DNA of 43,411 bases from Anaerolineales bacterium (GTDB lineage Bacteria; Chloroflexota; Anaerolineae; 4572-78; NAK82). Shown piece by piece: positions 1 through 8,106 of the stretch. The stretch's first letter is position 1. Each line of letters opens with the position of its first letter. The DNA lies in assembly GCA_020343875.1 (NCBI GenBank), contig CP070811.1:1889894-1933304 (forward strand). The letters run 5' to 3'. Below the pieces are notes generated by a model. That model saw only the letters and a list, made by a program, of their open reading frames with translations, was not told the origin of the DNA and did no database searches. The translations under genes were made by a program, and so were the position numbers.

Positions 1-2
1 AT

Positions 3-53
3 TATCAGATGCTGATGCTGGGCACGGTGGCGTTGCACGTGGGGGCCAAGTAG
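3..53 (+). CDS. 3' end of an upstream gene (partial, hydrophobic C-terminus)
   Basis: An open frame enters from the left edge and ends at TAG 51-53. The visible 16 residues (YQMLMLGTVALHVGAK) are hydrophobic, as at the end of a membrane protein. The stop touches the possible GTG start of the methyltransferase at 53, so the two genes may be translationally coupled. Too little is visible to name a family, and it could be a chance open frame. Confidence 0.4.
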   Translation, partial: YQMLMLGTVALHVGAK

Positions 54-58
54 TGCTT

Positions 59-790
59 ATGCGACTGGACAAATCTGCCGAACGGGGTGTCCCCTCCATG
101 GTGTGGCGGGCGGGGCAGGAGCGGCGGCTGGCGATGATCCATGCAGCAGCCGGCGATCGACTGAAGGGCGGACTTGTCCTAGATGTAGGATGTGGTGTGG
201 GCACGTATATGCGTGCCTTTCGTCGTTTCACACCCCATGTCTTTGGGGTGGAGATCGAAGAAGAACGGGCACGCGAAGCGTCAGTTTATGGTCGGGTGAC
301 CCAGTCGCCGGGGGAGACACTCCCCTTCTCCGATGGATCTTTTGACCTGGTGTTGTCGCATGAGGTCATTGAGCACGCTGCCGATGACCGGGCCATAGCC
401 GTGGAGATGGTGCGGGTGCTCAAGACGGCCGGCCGGCTGGCCCTTTTCTGTCCTAACCGCCTTTATCCCTTTGAAACGCACGGTCATTACTGGCGTGGTC
501 AATATCACTTTGGCAATACGCCTTTAATCAACTATTTGCCGAACCAGATTCGGAATCGATTGGCGCCTCACGTAAGGGCCTACACCATGCACAACTTGCG
601 GGCTCTTTTTGTGGGCTTACCAGTGCGGATCGTGACCCACACCCAGATCTATCCTGGCTACGACAACGTGTTGGCGCGCTACCCGGCTTTGGGGCGCCTG
701 CTGCGTAGGGGAACCTATGGGCTGGAGCGAACACCACTGCGGGCTTTTGGCCTCTCTCACTTTTTGGTGGCGGAGAAGACACTGGGATAA
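59..790 (+). CDS. Class I SAM-dependent methyltransferase
   Basis: Predicted S-adenosylmethionine methyltransferase of the Methyltransf_11 / UbiE-like type, about 243 aa and soluble. Motif I is VLDVGCGVGTY near residues 40-50. An acidic ribose-binding position follows (GVEIEEE), and the post-II region reads DLVLSHEVIEH. The proline/asparagine-containing segment FCPNRLYPFETHGHYW is typical of small-molecule or lipid/sugar methyltransferases. The substrate cannot be read from the sequence. ATG 59 is chosen; GTG 53, which overlaps the preceding stop, is equally possible. The neighbour across the convergent junction is a GT-C-like glycosyltransferase, so a role in envelope glycan or lipid modification is plausible but is inference. 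Confidence 0.85.
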   Translation: MRLDKSAERGVPSMVWRAGQERRLAMIHAAAGDRLKGGLVLDVGCGVGTYMRAFRRFTPHVFGVEIEEERAREASVYGRVTQSPGETLPFSDGSFDLVLSHEVIEHAADDRAIAVEMVRVLKTAGRLALFCPNRLYPFETHGHYWRGQYHFGNTPLINYLPNQIRNRLAPHVRAYTMHNLRALFVGLPVRIVTHTQIYPGYDNVLARYPALGRLLRRGTYGLERTPLRAFGLSHFLVAEKTLG

Positions 791-847
791 CTCGTTGACC
801 CGGCCAGATTCATTCGCACAGGGTCTGGATCGGATCGACCAGCAAGC

Positions 848-3364
848 CTACCTGACCACTATGTTGGTCAAATACACGAAGTCGTCAGGGCTATCGTCGG
901 TGCGAAGCAGGCGCTGACCGGTAGGCGCGTGATATAGGCCTATGATGAGAGGATACGAGCCGGGCGTGAGGTCGTCTGGTAATAGCAGGCCGTATCCTTG
1001 CTGGACAGTCTGTCCAGGCTGCAAGGGAGACCGATTGAGTGTCTGCAAATCAACTAACAGCCGATCACTCTGAGCAACATTATCGACCGGCGTACCTGGT
1101 TGCAGTAACTGGGCAAATGCGATGATGCCTCCAGTGGTACCAGGCATGCCTTCGGGCAATGGTTCACTCGCCCCCGCCGCCTGCCAGGTAAGGCGCAGCT
1201 TTAGTGTATCTCCAGTCTCGACTGTCAGTTCATCATTCCAAACGGCAAAGTCAACCAAGGCCAGCCCGCCCTGAAATGGAATATTCAATGGTACTTTTGT
1301 CGGCGACGGCTGAGAGCTATCGGCGAGTGCATACAGTGTAAGTTTGCCACTCTGTGCAAACCAGCGTTCCTGAACCGGGAATGCTGTCTGATCGAGGTGA
1401 GTTGCCGAGATGCTGGTGGGGTCACCCTGGGTGTGCCAACGCTCAAACAGCCAGGCCCGTCGGGCTTTGGCCTGTATGGCCTGCTGGACCCGCGCTCGCT
1501 CATATGCCTGAATCGCACGTGGCCCGTCTTCAATCCAGACATAGGTAGGCAACGGCCGGGCCTGGTAGGCCATCAGCAGCGTGGAGATTTCTTGCACATC
1601 GCCAAAGGCAGGCATAGCAACCAGCAAAGCGTCGCCAGGTCGGGCCATGTCAGACAAGAAATCCAGCATCGGTAAATCTAGCTTGGTTTGTTGATCGGCC
1701 AAGGGAACATGGGCTGTACCCACCATTGTCAGAAGGGTCGTGCCTATGGCAACCGCCAGGGCGATAGAACGAAGCTCAAGGTGTGATGTCTGCCGCGGAA
1801 TCTGAGTTGTGGAGCCTAGTCCCTTATTCGGGGTGCCTATTTCTCCATAATAGGTCATGATTAGATTGGCAGCTGCCAAAACAAGAAGAACGAGGGTCGG
1901 GAGCAACACTGGCCATTCAATCTTCAGGCCCTCCACATGGGGACGCAGCCAGATAAGGTCGACCAAGCCCTCCCGCAGAATATCCCAGTGAGCCAGCGGT
2001 GGAAATGCGGCCCAGTTAAACACAAAGTCGTCGTTTGAGCCGAGCCGTGAAAAGTGCTCGTTGAAATCAACCGTGATACCGAGAAAGTTGACAACTAAGC
2101 TGAGGATAGCCAGGATGCCGACTCCCGCCCCCAAAAACCTGGATTTCAGGCCGGATTGCTTCTGGCGGCCGAGCCACTCTAGCGGCTCGGCCACAAAGAG
2201 CAGGAGCAGCGGCAGGATAGGCAGCAGGAAACGCGGGCCCCAACCCCATGTGCCACCCCAGGCAAACCACGCGCCATAGAAAAGCCAATAGCAGAGGCAA
2301 ACGCTGCCGATGAGCCCAAAGTAAAGCCGAGGCAGGCGACGCCAAGCTGGGCGTATGCCGAACAACAACAGTAGGGTCAGCGGCGCGTAGATAAACAAGC
2401 CTCTACCAGGGCTGAACAGCAGCCCAAAAGCGCCCACCCACGGCTTGCGGAAAAGAATCTCCTGTGAATAGCCAGTTTCGCCGATGCTACCATAGCGAAT
2501 AAGATTAAAATACAGCAGCCCTAGGCCGATGACGAATGAAGGGGCCAAATAGATCGCGATTAAGCGAATAAGGGCAGATCCAGGCAACGCAAGGCGTGGT
2601 ATGCGGTGCGAACTCGAAGACGTGCTGTGTGTGATGTGGCCTACCTCTTGACTCACTACTTCACTAGTTCGCCCGCTTGCTGATGCACCCCTTTGCTGAT
2701 TCGCGACCAGGTATAGGCCGATGAGGGCAATCATCAAGATTGCTTCAAAGCGCAGGGCCATACCCAAACCCACAGCCACCCCACAGGTTAGTAGCCACGG
2801 CCAGCGACGTCGAAGCTCAGGCACATGGGTGGCCCGATAAATCGACCACACAGCCACCAAAAAAGTTGCCGCCAGCAGGGAGGACTCCCAGAACATACGG
2901 GCGTATACCCAGGCGATTGTGCATAGGCCATACCCCAGGGTCGAAAGGGTAGCAGTTGACTTAGAGAAACCCAAATCGATCAGCCAGATAAAGAGCAGAC
3001 CGGCAGTTAGAGCGGTCACAATGGAATTAGTCAGTAACCCCACCTGAACAGCGTTGAGACCCGGGATGGCAATCCCCAATCCAATCAGTGGTGCGCTCGC
3101 AAAAGAGATACCAGGTGGTTTTTTGGTGTAGAGATTGCCGTTTTCGCCCCAGATGCCTGGTGGGTTGGGTGTCCAGTGGTTGGTCCAGATGAGTTGATTA
3201 ATGTCGGCTTGCCCATGCTGGGCAAGGTTGTGGGCCGCGGTAAAGACGGCCAACTCGTCCATCACATGAAACTTGCCGGAAAAGCTGAGGAGATATATGG
3301 AAAACAGAAAGATACCAATCGAGAAGGGCAGAGAACCAGATCGCAAGGAGAGCTTGGAGAGCAT
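848..3364 (-). CDS. GT-C-like (ArnT/PMT-type) multi-pass membrane glycosyltransferase
   Basis: An 838-aa integral membrane protein. The N-terminal half has many hydrophobic segments. The first periplasmic loop carries an acidic pair (HVMDELAVF, near residue 35), and YTKKPPGISF follows near residue 80. This is the layout of lipid-phosphosugar-dependent GT-C enzymes (ArnT, PMT_2, GT39/GT83). The C-terminal ~300 residues are extracytoplasmic, with a beta-sandwich-like tail (LTWQAAGASEPLPEG through GSYPLIIGLYHAPTGQRLL) like that of the DUF2079 protein in this window. GGAG lies ten bases before the ATG. Transcription probably starts at the TTGCAC/TATAAG promoter at 3454-3482. The likely role is adding sugar from a polyprenyl carrier to an envelope acceptor; donor and acceptor are unknown. 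Confidence 0.75.
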   Translation of the reverse strand: MLSKLSLRSGSLPFSIGIFLFSIYLLSFSGKFHVMDELAVFTAAHNLAQHGQADINQLIWTNHWTPNPPGIWGENGNLYTKKPPGISFASAPLIGLGIAIPGLNAVQVGLLTNSIVTALTAGLLFIWLIDLGFSKSTATLSTLGYGLCTIAWVYARMFWESSLLAATFLVAVWSIYRATHVPELRRRWPWLLTCGVAVGLGMALRFEAILMIALIGLYLVANQQRGASASGRTSEVVSQEVGHITHSTSSSSHRIPRLALPGSALIRLIAIYLAPSFVIGLGLLYFNLIRYGSIGETGYSQEILFRKPWVGAFGLLFSPGRGLFIYAPLTLLLLFGIRPAWRRLPRLYFGLIGSVCLCYWLFYGAWFAWGGTWGWGPRFLLPILPLLLLFVAEPLEWLGRQKQSGLKSRFLGAGVGILAILSLVVNFLGITVDFNEHFSRLGSNDDFVFNWAAFPPLAHWDILREGLVDLIWLRPHVEGLKIEWPVLLPTLVLLVLAAANLIMTYYGEIGTPNKGLGSTTQIPRQTSHLELRSIALAVAIGTTLLTMVGTAHVPLADQQTKLDLPMLDFLSDMARPGDALLVAMPAFGDVQEISTLLMAYQARPLPTYVWIEDGPRAIQAYERARVQQAIQAKARRAWLFERWHTQGDPTSISATHLDQTAFPVQERWFAQSGKLTLYALADSSQPSPTKVPLNIPFQGGLALVDFAVWNDELTVETGDTLKLRLTWQAAGASEPLPEGMPGTTGGIIAFAQLLQPGTPVDNVAQSDRLLVDLQTLNRSPLQPGQTVQQGYGLLLPDDLTPGSYPLIIGLYHAPTGQRLLRTDDSPDDFVYLTNIVVR

Positions 3365-3391
3365 CTAAAAAGGCTCCGAATTAACACGGGC

Positions 3392-3503
3392 ATATGTGCA
3401 TGTGCAGAATTTGGCTGAGGAGAGACGGTGTGCCCTGTAGCGCTGACGATTTCCTTATAACATAGGGGCAAGAAAAGTGCAAAAACGCCGGGCATGCACA
3501 TAT
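3392..3503. repeat. Inverted 11-bp arms flanking the GT-C promoter
   Basis: ATATGTGCATG at 3392-3402 and its exact reverse complement CATGCACATAT at 3493-3503 lie 90 bp apart. One is in the predicted leader and the other just upstream of the -35 element of the minus-strand promoter. Possible paired operator sites; no regulator gene is adjacent. Confidence 0.4.
3454..3482 (-). promoter_or_regulatory. Sigma70-type promoter of the GT-C gene
   Basis: On the minus strand, TTGCAC (3482-3477) and TATAAG (3459-3454) are separated by exactly 17 bp. This places the start of transcription near 3447, about 80 nt before the ATG at 3364. It is flanked by inverted copies of an 11-bp motif (3392-3402 and 3493-3503). 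Confidence 0.55.
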
Positions 3504-3673
3504 CATCAGGTCCCAATCCCCATTTTGCCGCCGACCAGCAGCCCGGATCTGCACAAAGCTGCCTGTTTTCCCCGGAATAAGGTATTCTCTATTGCAATTA
3601 GGTTAATCAAATTGAAATAGCGCAAAGAGACTTCATCTATCGCCACTCCGCTTGCCTTGCGCATCGGACTGGC

Positions 3674-3707
3674 AAAAAAAGCCTCGGCGGCCTGCTGGCG
3701 CCGAGGC
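3674..3707 (-). terminator. Rho-independent terminator of icd
   Basis: Perfect 9-bp stem GCCTCGGCG (3681-3689) / CGCCGAGGC (3699-3707) with a 9-nt loop. On the minus strand it is followed directly by seven T residues (A tract at 3674-3680). It lies about 85 bases after the icd stop. The rest of the 3365-3791 gap holds only the GT-C promoter region. Confidence 0.9.
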
Positions 3708-3791
3708 GTATCTTAACCAACACAAATTGGGCTGGGCTCGTTGGGTTTGGTGCTTGCTCTCAATTCCAACTGTATGGCTGTGGTCTGGAGG

Positions 3792-5036
3792 TCATAAGTT
3801 GCGGATGACTTCCGAGGCGAACTCGGATGTCTTGACCTCTTTTGCACCCTCCATCTGGCGGGCAAAGTCATAGGTGACCATCTTCTGTGATACTGTCTTT
3901 TCATAAGCCCGCACGATCAATTCGGCGGCCTCGCGCCAGCCAATATAACGGAGCATCATCACACCTGAAAAGAGGAGGCTGCCCGGATTGACTTTATCCA
4001 GGTTGGTGTACTTGGGTGCCGTGCCGTGCGTTGCCTCAAAGAGGCCCACGTAATCGCCCACGTTGGCCCCGGGAGCAATGCCTACCCCGCCCACTTCGGC
4101 GGCTACGGCGTCGCTTAGGTAGTCACCGTTCAGGTTGGGCGTGGCGATGACATCGTACTCGTCGGGGCGTAAAAGCATCTGTTGGAACATAATATCAGCG
4201 ATGCGATCTTTGATGACGATGACGCCATCCGGTTGTTTCCCCTCGTACTTCGACCATAGCTCATCTTCGGTGATGGTCACATCTCCGAACTCTTCTTTGG
4301 CCAATTCGTAGCCCCAATTGCGGAAAGCGCCTTCGGTGAACTTTTGGATGTTTCCTTTGTGCACCAGGGTAACGCTCTTGCGGTCCTCGTCCAGGGCGTG
4401 TTGGATGGCCTTGCGCACCAATCGTTTGGTGCCAAACTCGCTGATCGGCTTGATGCCAATCCCTGACCCTTCAAAGAATTGGGCGCCCATCTCCTCCTTG
4501 AGGAATTTCTCCAGTTTGCTGGCTTCGGGCGTTCCGGCCTGGTATTCGATTCCGGCATATACGTCTTCTGTGTTTTCGCGGAAGATAACCGCGTCCACCT
4601 TCCAAGGCTCCTTAAGGGGACTGGGGACACCACTGTACCAGCGCACTGGTCGTATGCAGGCATACAGATCAAGTACTTGGCGCAGTGTTACGTTCAGGCT
4701 GCGGAAGCCGCCGCCCACAGGAGTGGTCAGCGGCCCCTTGATGCCCACTATGAATTCGCGCAGGGCGGCGAACGTTTCTTCGGGCATATAGTTTCCATCG
4801 TATACTTGGGCTGCCTTTTCACCGGCGTAAATCTCCATCCAGGTGATTTTGCGCTGTCCGCCGTAGGCAGCTTGTACAGCTGCATCCCAGATGCGCTTGC
4901 TGGCGGTCATAATGTCGTACCCAATGCCGTCACCCTCAATAAAGGCCAGAATCGGGTTATCTGGGATGCGCAGAGCCCCTTCCTGAACAACAATCTTGCT
5001 GCCGTCAGTGGGAGCCACGATTTTCTCGAATGCCAT
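3792..5036 (-). CDS. icd: NADP-dependent isocitrate dehydrogenase
   Basis: Oxidative decarboxylation of isocitrate to 2-oxoglutarate with NADP+ in the TCA cycle; cytoplasmic. From ATG 5036 it is 414 aa, close to the E. coli enzyme, and the numbering matches through the substrate site: S113 and N115 (FRSLNV), R119, R129 and R153 (IFREN), then Y160. The second active-site block is [11 protein letters not shown], and GTAPKY near residue 340 carries the Lys-Tyr pair of NADP-type enzymes. The frame is open 26 codons further upstream. ATG 5036 is preferred because AGGAGAGAAG lies just before it and the family begins there. S113, the AceK phosphorylation site in enterics, is present, but no aceK is in the window. 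It is followed by a strong terminator. Confidence 0.95.
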   Translation of the reverse strand: MAFEKIVAPTDGSKIVVQEGALRIPDNPILAFIEGDGIGYDIMTASKRIWDAAVQAAYGGQRKITWMEIYAGEKAAQVYDGNYMPEETFAALREFIVGIKGPLTTPVGGGFRSLNVTLRQVLDLYACIRPVRWYSGVPSPLKEPWKVDAVIFRENTEDVYAGIEYQAGTPEASKLEKFLKEEMGAQFFEGSGIGIKPISEFGTKRLVRKAIQHALDEDRKSVTLVHKGNIQKFTEGAFRNWGYELAKEEFGDVTITEDELWSKYEGKQPDGVIVIKDRIADIMFQQMLLRPDEYDVIATPNLNGDYLSDAVAAEVGGVGIAPGANVGDYVGLFEATHGTAPKYTNLDKVNPGSLLFSGVMMLRYIGWREAAELIVRAYEKTVSQKMVTYDFARQMEGAKEVKTSEFASEVIRNL

Positions 5037-5056
5037 ATTACTTCTCTCCTTTCCAG

Positions 5057-5083
5057 AGTATAGTAGTGGTGAAAGGCGTCGAA
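5057..5083 (-). promoter_or_regulatory. Possible icd promoter
   Basis: On the minus strand a good -10 (TATACT, 5062-5057) lies about 20 bases before the icd ATG. The best -35 is weak (TTCGAC, 5083-5078) with only a 15-bp spacer, so this is tentative. icd might instead be read from the SDR promoter at 6051-6079. Confidence 0.35.
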
Positions 5084-5135
5084 CTGAAATGGATGGAAGT
5101 ACCTCACCTGGCACCGGCGGTGCCCCAAAGTGCCT

Positions 5136-5984
5136 CTAGTGTTTCTGCCTTTCTTGGTCCGGCAGCCGCATTTTGCCCAGGTCCTTGGTTATGCGCTGGC
5201 CAATCTCATTGTCATCAATGCGAATGATCTGGCCGGTCATATCGTCGGTGAACGGACTTGCCAGCCAAAGAAGGAGCCGGGCTGCTTCCTCGGGCGAGTG
5301 GAGCTGACCCGTGTGATAATAACTTTCAAAACGGCCCCGTTCCGGAAAACGATCAGATGGCGCTTGACGAATTTCAGTCTGCATCAGAGTGTCTATCACG
5401 CCCGGATAGACACTGTTCACCGTGATGCGATGCGATTCGACTTCGGCGGCCAAGACGCGAGTGAATTGGTCGGCGCCAGCTTTGGCTGCGCAATAGGCGC
5501 TCCAACCGGAGACAACACTATTGGCTGCCCCCGACGAGACGTTGATGATCTTACCTCGAACATTTCCAACCAGGTCTTGGTGCATCATGTGAGGTAAGAC
5601 AGCGTGGGCACACAGAAAGACTCCCAGCAGGTTGACGTTGATATTGCGCTGCCAGATGAGAGGAGGTACTTCCCAAGTCATGCCAATAGGAGCGATGGCG
5701 CCCGCATTATTGATCAGGATGTCAATACGGCCCGAAGCGCGCAGCGTTTGTAGTACCATCAGGTCTACCGACGCCGGGTCCGACACGTCGGTGGGGATGG
5801 CCAGGGCCTGGCCGCCGCAGGCGCGTATTTCTTCGGCCACGGCCATGATAGCACGCCGCGAGCGAGCAGCAATCACGACGTCGGCGCCAGCCTCGGCTAG
5901 TGCCTGGGCCGTTGCCCGACCAATCCCCCGCCCGCCCCCGGTGACGACGGCGACTTTGCTCTTAAGTAGTTTGTCTTTGCCCAT
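5136..5984 (-). CDS. Short-chain dehydrogenase/reductase (SDR)
   Basis: Classical SDR of about 282 aa, an NAD(P)-dependent oxidoreductase. Visible motifs are the nucleotide-binding TGGGRGIG near residue 17, NNAG near residue 95, the catalytic Ser in INVSSGAA, and the YCAAK Tyr/Lys pair. PGVIDT follows, as in family members. The C-terminus extends past the usual core and ends in a charged segment (LGKMRLPDQERQKH). ATG 5984 is chosen as it sits just before the first beta strand. A TTG start at 6023 would add 13 residues; neither has a strong ribosome site. It has its own consensus promoter and ends 100 bp before icd, so read-through into icd is possible. The substrate is unknown. Confidence 0.85.
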   Translation of the reverse strand: MGKDKLLKSKVAVVTGGGRGIGRATAQALAEAGADVVIAARSRRAIMAVAEEIRACGGQALAIPTDVSDPASVDLMVLQTLRASGRIDILINNAGAIAPIGMTWEVPPLIWQRNINVNLLGVFLCAHAVLPHMMHQDLVGNVRGKIINVSSGAANSVVSGWSAYCAAKAGADQFTRVLAAEVESHRITVNSVYPGVIDTLMQTEIRQAPSDRFPERGRFESYYHTGQLHSPEEAARLLLWLASPFTDDMTGQIIRIDDNEIGQRITKDLGKMRLPDQERQKH

Positions 5985-6050
5985 GACTTGATGCAGAGAA
6001 TTCTCTGTTCGTGGGAAAATCAAAGGGACTAGCTACCTGCCCATATCCGA

Positions 6051-6079
6051 ATTGTACTGTGATGCGTCCGCTTTGTCAA
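6051..6079 (-). promoter_or_regulatory. Consensus sigma70 promoter of the SDR gene
   Basis: On the minus strand, TTGACA (6079-6074) and TACAAT (6056-6051) are 17 bp apart, a near-perfect housekeeping promoter. The predicted start near 6044 leaves a leader of about 60 nt to ATG 5984 or about 20 nt to TTG 6023. Confidence 0.7.
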
Positions 6080-6188
6080 CGCGTCTGGAGGCTCTGTCGG
6101 AGTACAGGTTGCGCCTGTGTCAAAGCCCAGCTATTTGCTGTCAGCAGGTGTCACTCACTTTGGTTGGTGCGCAGGGTCTGGCCATAAA

Positions 6189-7223
6189 CTAAGTCATCAC
6201 ACGTGCAATGGCGGCCAATGCCTGCTCGATATGATCGGCTTCGATTCCGTAGTGCGTCAATGCCCGAATCTGCTGCCCTCCAACAGGGCCCATCTTTACA
6301 CCGTGGTCGGCCAGCCGCTGGCAGAATTCTTCCGAAGTGAGGGCGCCTTCTTCCAATTCGAAGATGACAATGTTAGTCTGTACCCGGCCTGGGTCAACCC
6401 GGATGCCAGGCGTATCGGACAGGCCTTCGGCAAGCCGGCGGGCGTTGGCGTGATCGTCAGCCAGGCGGCTCACCATTTGCTCCAGGGCCACGATGCCTGC
6501 GGCAGCGATGACCCCTGCCTGTCGCATGCCGCCTCCCACTACCTTGCGTTCCCGGCGTGCCCGGCGGATGAAGTCGGCCGACCCACACACTAGCGAGCCG
6601 ACTGGCGCCGAGCGCCCTTGGGCTCGGCAGAAGCTCACGCTGTCGGCATGGTGCGTTAATTCGGGTACGTCTACACCTAGGGCGACAGCCGCGTTGAAGA
6701 CCCGTGCGCCATCTAGATGAATCAGCAGTTGGTGTTTATCGGCCAAGCTGCGGACTTGGTGCATATAGTCGGACGTGAGGCATGCGCCGCCACACCGGTT
6801 GTGAGTGTTTTCCAGGCAGATGAGCCGGCTGCGCGGACAATGGGGGTCGTCAGGGCGAATGGCTGCTTCGATGTCAGCCAGATCTAGCGTTGCGTCAGGT
6901 TGATTGGGGACTTGTCTTGAGTGGATGCCGCCAAGCGTAGATGCTCCGCCTGCTTCAAACAGAAAGATGTGCGCCCGGCCACCAACGATGGTCTCATCGC
7001 CGCGCCTGCAGTGGGTTAGCAACGAGACCAGATTCGCCATCGTGCCGCTGGCGACAAACATGGCGGCTTCCTTGCCCGTTCGTTCAGCGGCCATTGCTTC
7101 CAGCCGGTTGATGGTGGGATCTTCGCCCATCACATCGTCGCCGACCTCGGCGGAAGCCATTGCCTCCCGCATCGCCTGAGTAGGTAGAGTGACGGTGTCA
7201 CTACGTAAGTCAATGAATTGCAT
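6189..7223 (-). CDS. L-threonine aldolase-family protein lacking the PLP lysine
   Basis: A full-length (344 aa) fold-type I PLP protein of the beta-eliminating lyase / low-specificity L-threonine aldolase family, which cleaves threonine to glycine and acetaldehyde. Family signatures are intact: IDLRSDTVTLPT at the start, EVGDD and GEDPT, LENTHN, HLDGARVFNAAVALG, APVGSLVCGS and RKVVGGGMRQAG. The internal aldimine lysine, normally in an SKGLGAPVGS-like motif, is Gln202 (CRAQGRSAPVGS; codon CAA at 6620-6618). Ordinary aldolase activity is therefore doubtful; it may be degenerate, repurposed, or a sequence error. The ATG is preceded by AAGGAG at a good distance. No gene of glycine or threonine catabolism is adjacent. 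Confidence 0.85.
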   Translation of the reverse strand: MQFIDLRSDTVTLPTQAMREAMASAEVGDDVMGEDPTINRLEAMAAERTGKEAAMFVASGTMANLVSLLTHCRRGDETIVGGRAHIFLFEAGGASTLGGIHSRQVPNQPDATLDLADIEAAIRPDDPHCPRSRLICLENTHNRCGGACLTSDYMHQVRSLADKHQLLIHLDGARVFNAAVALGVDVPELTHHADSVSFCRAQGRSAPVGSLVCGSADFIRRARRERKVVGGGMRQAGVIAAAGIVALEQMVSRLADDHANARRLAEGLSDTPGIRVDPGRVQTNIVIFELEEGALTSEEFCQRLADHGVKMGPVGGQQIRALTHYGIEADHIEQALAAIARVMT

Positions 7224-7280
7224 AGGTAGGCTCTCCTTAGGTATCCGACATAATTTATCTGGTTTGGGATATTAGTACCA

Positions 7281-7309
7281 TTGACACTGGTGAGCATCTT
7301 TTCTATACT
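7281..7309 (+). promoter_or_regulatory. Consensus sigma70 promoter for the 42-aa membrane peptide
   Basis: TTGACA 7281-7286, a 17-bp spacer, TATACT 7304-7309. A second TATAAT overlaps at 7309-7314 but would need a 22-bp spacer. Transcription should begin near 7316, about 47 nt before the GTG start at 7363. Confidence 0.7.
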
Positions 7310-7362
7310 ATAATGTAGGTGAGAATATGGCAAGTTGCTCATAACTACAAAGGGGGTGTGTC

Positions 7363-7491
7363 GTGTTGGCACTGCATTTGTGGCCCCGCCCAGTCAAGCG
7401 CTTCGTGCTTGTGGCAGCCATCCTGCTGGTGATTGTTGCGTACACCACCCTCTGTTCTGGATTACTGGCCATTGCCATGATTTTTTCGTAG
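7363..7491 (+). CDS. Small single-pass membrane protein (42 aa)
   Basis: GTG-started frame of 42 codons ending at TAG 7489-7491. AAAGGGGGT lies about five bases before the start. The peptide begins with a basic stretch (MLALHLWPRPVKRF) and continues with one long hydrophobic segment (VLVAAILLVIVAY then SGLLAIAMIF), so it should insert in the membrane with its N-terminus inside. It has its own consensus promoter and is followed by a 14-bp-stem terminator, a complete one-gene unit. No family is recognised. The transcript could instead be a small RNA, but promoter, ribosome site, hydrophobic ORF and terminator together favour a real peptide. Confidence 0.55.
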   Translation: MLALHLWPRPVKRFVLVAAILLVIVAYTTLCSGLLAIAMIFS

Positions 7492-7541
7492 GTTTTGCCG
7501 GGGATTCCCCCGTCCCTGGCTTGTTCTTCCTCCTTCTGAAG

Positions 7542-7578
7542 AAGAGAGGCCGTCGTTTCGACGGCCTCTCTTGTTTTT
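7542..7578 (+). terminator. Strong rho-independent terminator
   Basis: Perfect 14-bp stem AAGAGAGGCCGTCG (7542-7555) / CGACGGCCTCTCTT (7559-7572) with a TTT loop, followed by GTTTTT (7573-7578). The T-run is on the plus strand only, so it ends the transcript carrying the 42-aa peptide. Confidence 0.9.
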
Positions 7579-7673
7579 GAACCAGATATCTGTGTCGGAT
7601 GGCAAGTGCCTGAAACATCCCAGAGGGGTGCCAGGGGGCATACTATTTGAGCTTGTCACTGGGCCTGGAACGC

Positions 7674-7720
7674 AAAACGTGAAGCGTAAACGGGCTTATA
7701 TCACGTTTCACACTTCACGT
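7674..7720 (-). terminator. Hairpin with short T-run after the zinc-ribbon gene
   Basis: Inverted repeat 7677-7692 / 7704-7720: eight paired bases ACGTGAAG/CTTCACGT, then an inner AAACG/CGTTT helix with one wobble and a bulge. Read on the minus strand it ends in TTTT (7677-7674). It lies about 30 bases past the stop of the 77-aa gene and fits its terminator, though the T-run is short. The ACGTGAAGTGTGAAACG motif may also be a dispersed genomic repeat. Confidence 0.5.
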
Positions 7721-7750
7721 GGCTGGGGATGATCGGGGTTTCGGAGCAGC

Positions 7751-7984
7751 TTACTCAAAGTTATACTCTATGCCATAGGTGGACTCTATGTTGCCCTCAA
7801 TGCTCCCTACCCAGAAAGGCCCCAATTCATCGTCCCATCTGGGCAAGCTGGTGTTGGCACAGGCGCATTCCAGCCCAACAGCACAATCGTGGCAACAGTA
7901 GGGGCGGCCATCGATCATCACGGGTGTCCACGTGATTTCTGTGCCGCACTCGTCACACCAAGCCCGATTGAAGTAACTTGCCAT
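7751..7984 (-). CDS. Small zinc-ribbon-like protein (77 aa)
   Basis: No named family is recognised. The first half carries cysteine pairs spaced as in a zinc ribbon or treble clef: CDEC at residues 9-12 and CCHDC near 30-34, then CACA near 40. The second half is acidic and aromatic (WDDELGPFWVG). The ATG has a near-perfect ribosome site (AGGAGG, seven bases upstream). A consensus promoter lies at 8075-8103, a hairpin terminator follows, and a palindrome sits just upstream of the promoter. It is therefore an independently transcribed and perhaps regulated small cytoplasmic protein. Zinc binding is inferred from the cysteines. Confidence 0.7.
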   Translation of the reverse strand: MASYFNRAWCDECGTEITWTPVMIDGRPYCCHDCAVGLECACANTSLPRWDDELGPFWVGSIEGNIESTYGIEYNFE

Positions 7985-8074
7985 TCCTTGCCTCCTATGG
8001 CATACGAGTGATGTTAATTTATCATTTGTAAATGTTCAAGGTATCATCGCCGGTCGCAAAATTAGGTTTATCCT

Positions 8075-8103
8075 ATTCTATCATCCATATTATTTGCTGT
8101 CAA
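8075..8103 (-). promoter_or_regulatory. Consensus promoter of the zinc-ribbon gene
   Basis: On the minus strand, TTGACA (8103-8098), 17 bp, TAGAAT (8080-8075). Transcription should begin near 8068, about 84 nt before the ATG at 7984. Confidence 0.65.
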
Positions 8104-8106
8104 TGG

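Noticed and set aside
4318..5063. Long plus-strand open frames opposite icd
   Set aside because: They mirror the codon bias of icd on the other strand and show no recognisable domain; icd fits its family end to end.
6589..6625. Local double frameshift explaining the missing lysine in the aldolase
   Set aside because: A shifted frame does contain an AAG-GGC pair, but restoring the motif would need several compensating indels within 25 bases; kept only as a check on the reads.
7335..7580. 81-codon plus-strand frame overlapping the small membrane peptide
   Set aside because: It runs through the terminator hairpin, has no ribosome site and a cysteine-rich chance composition; the 42-codon frame in another register has the promoter, ribosome site and hydrophobic logic.
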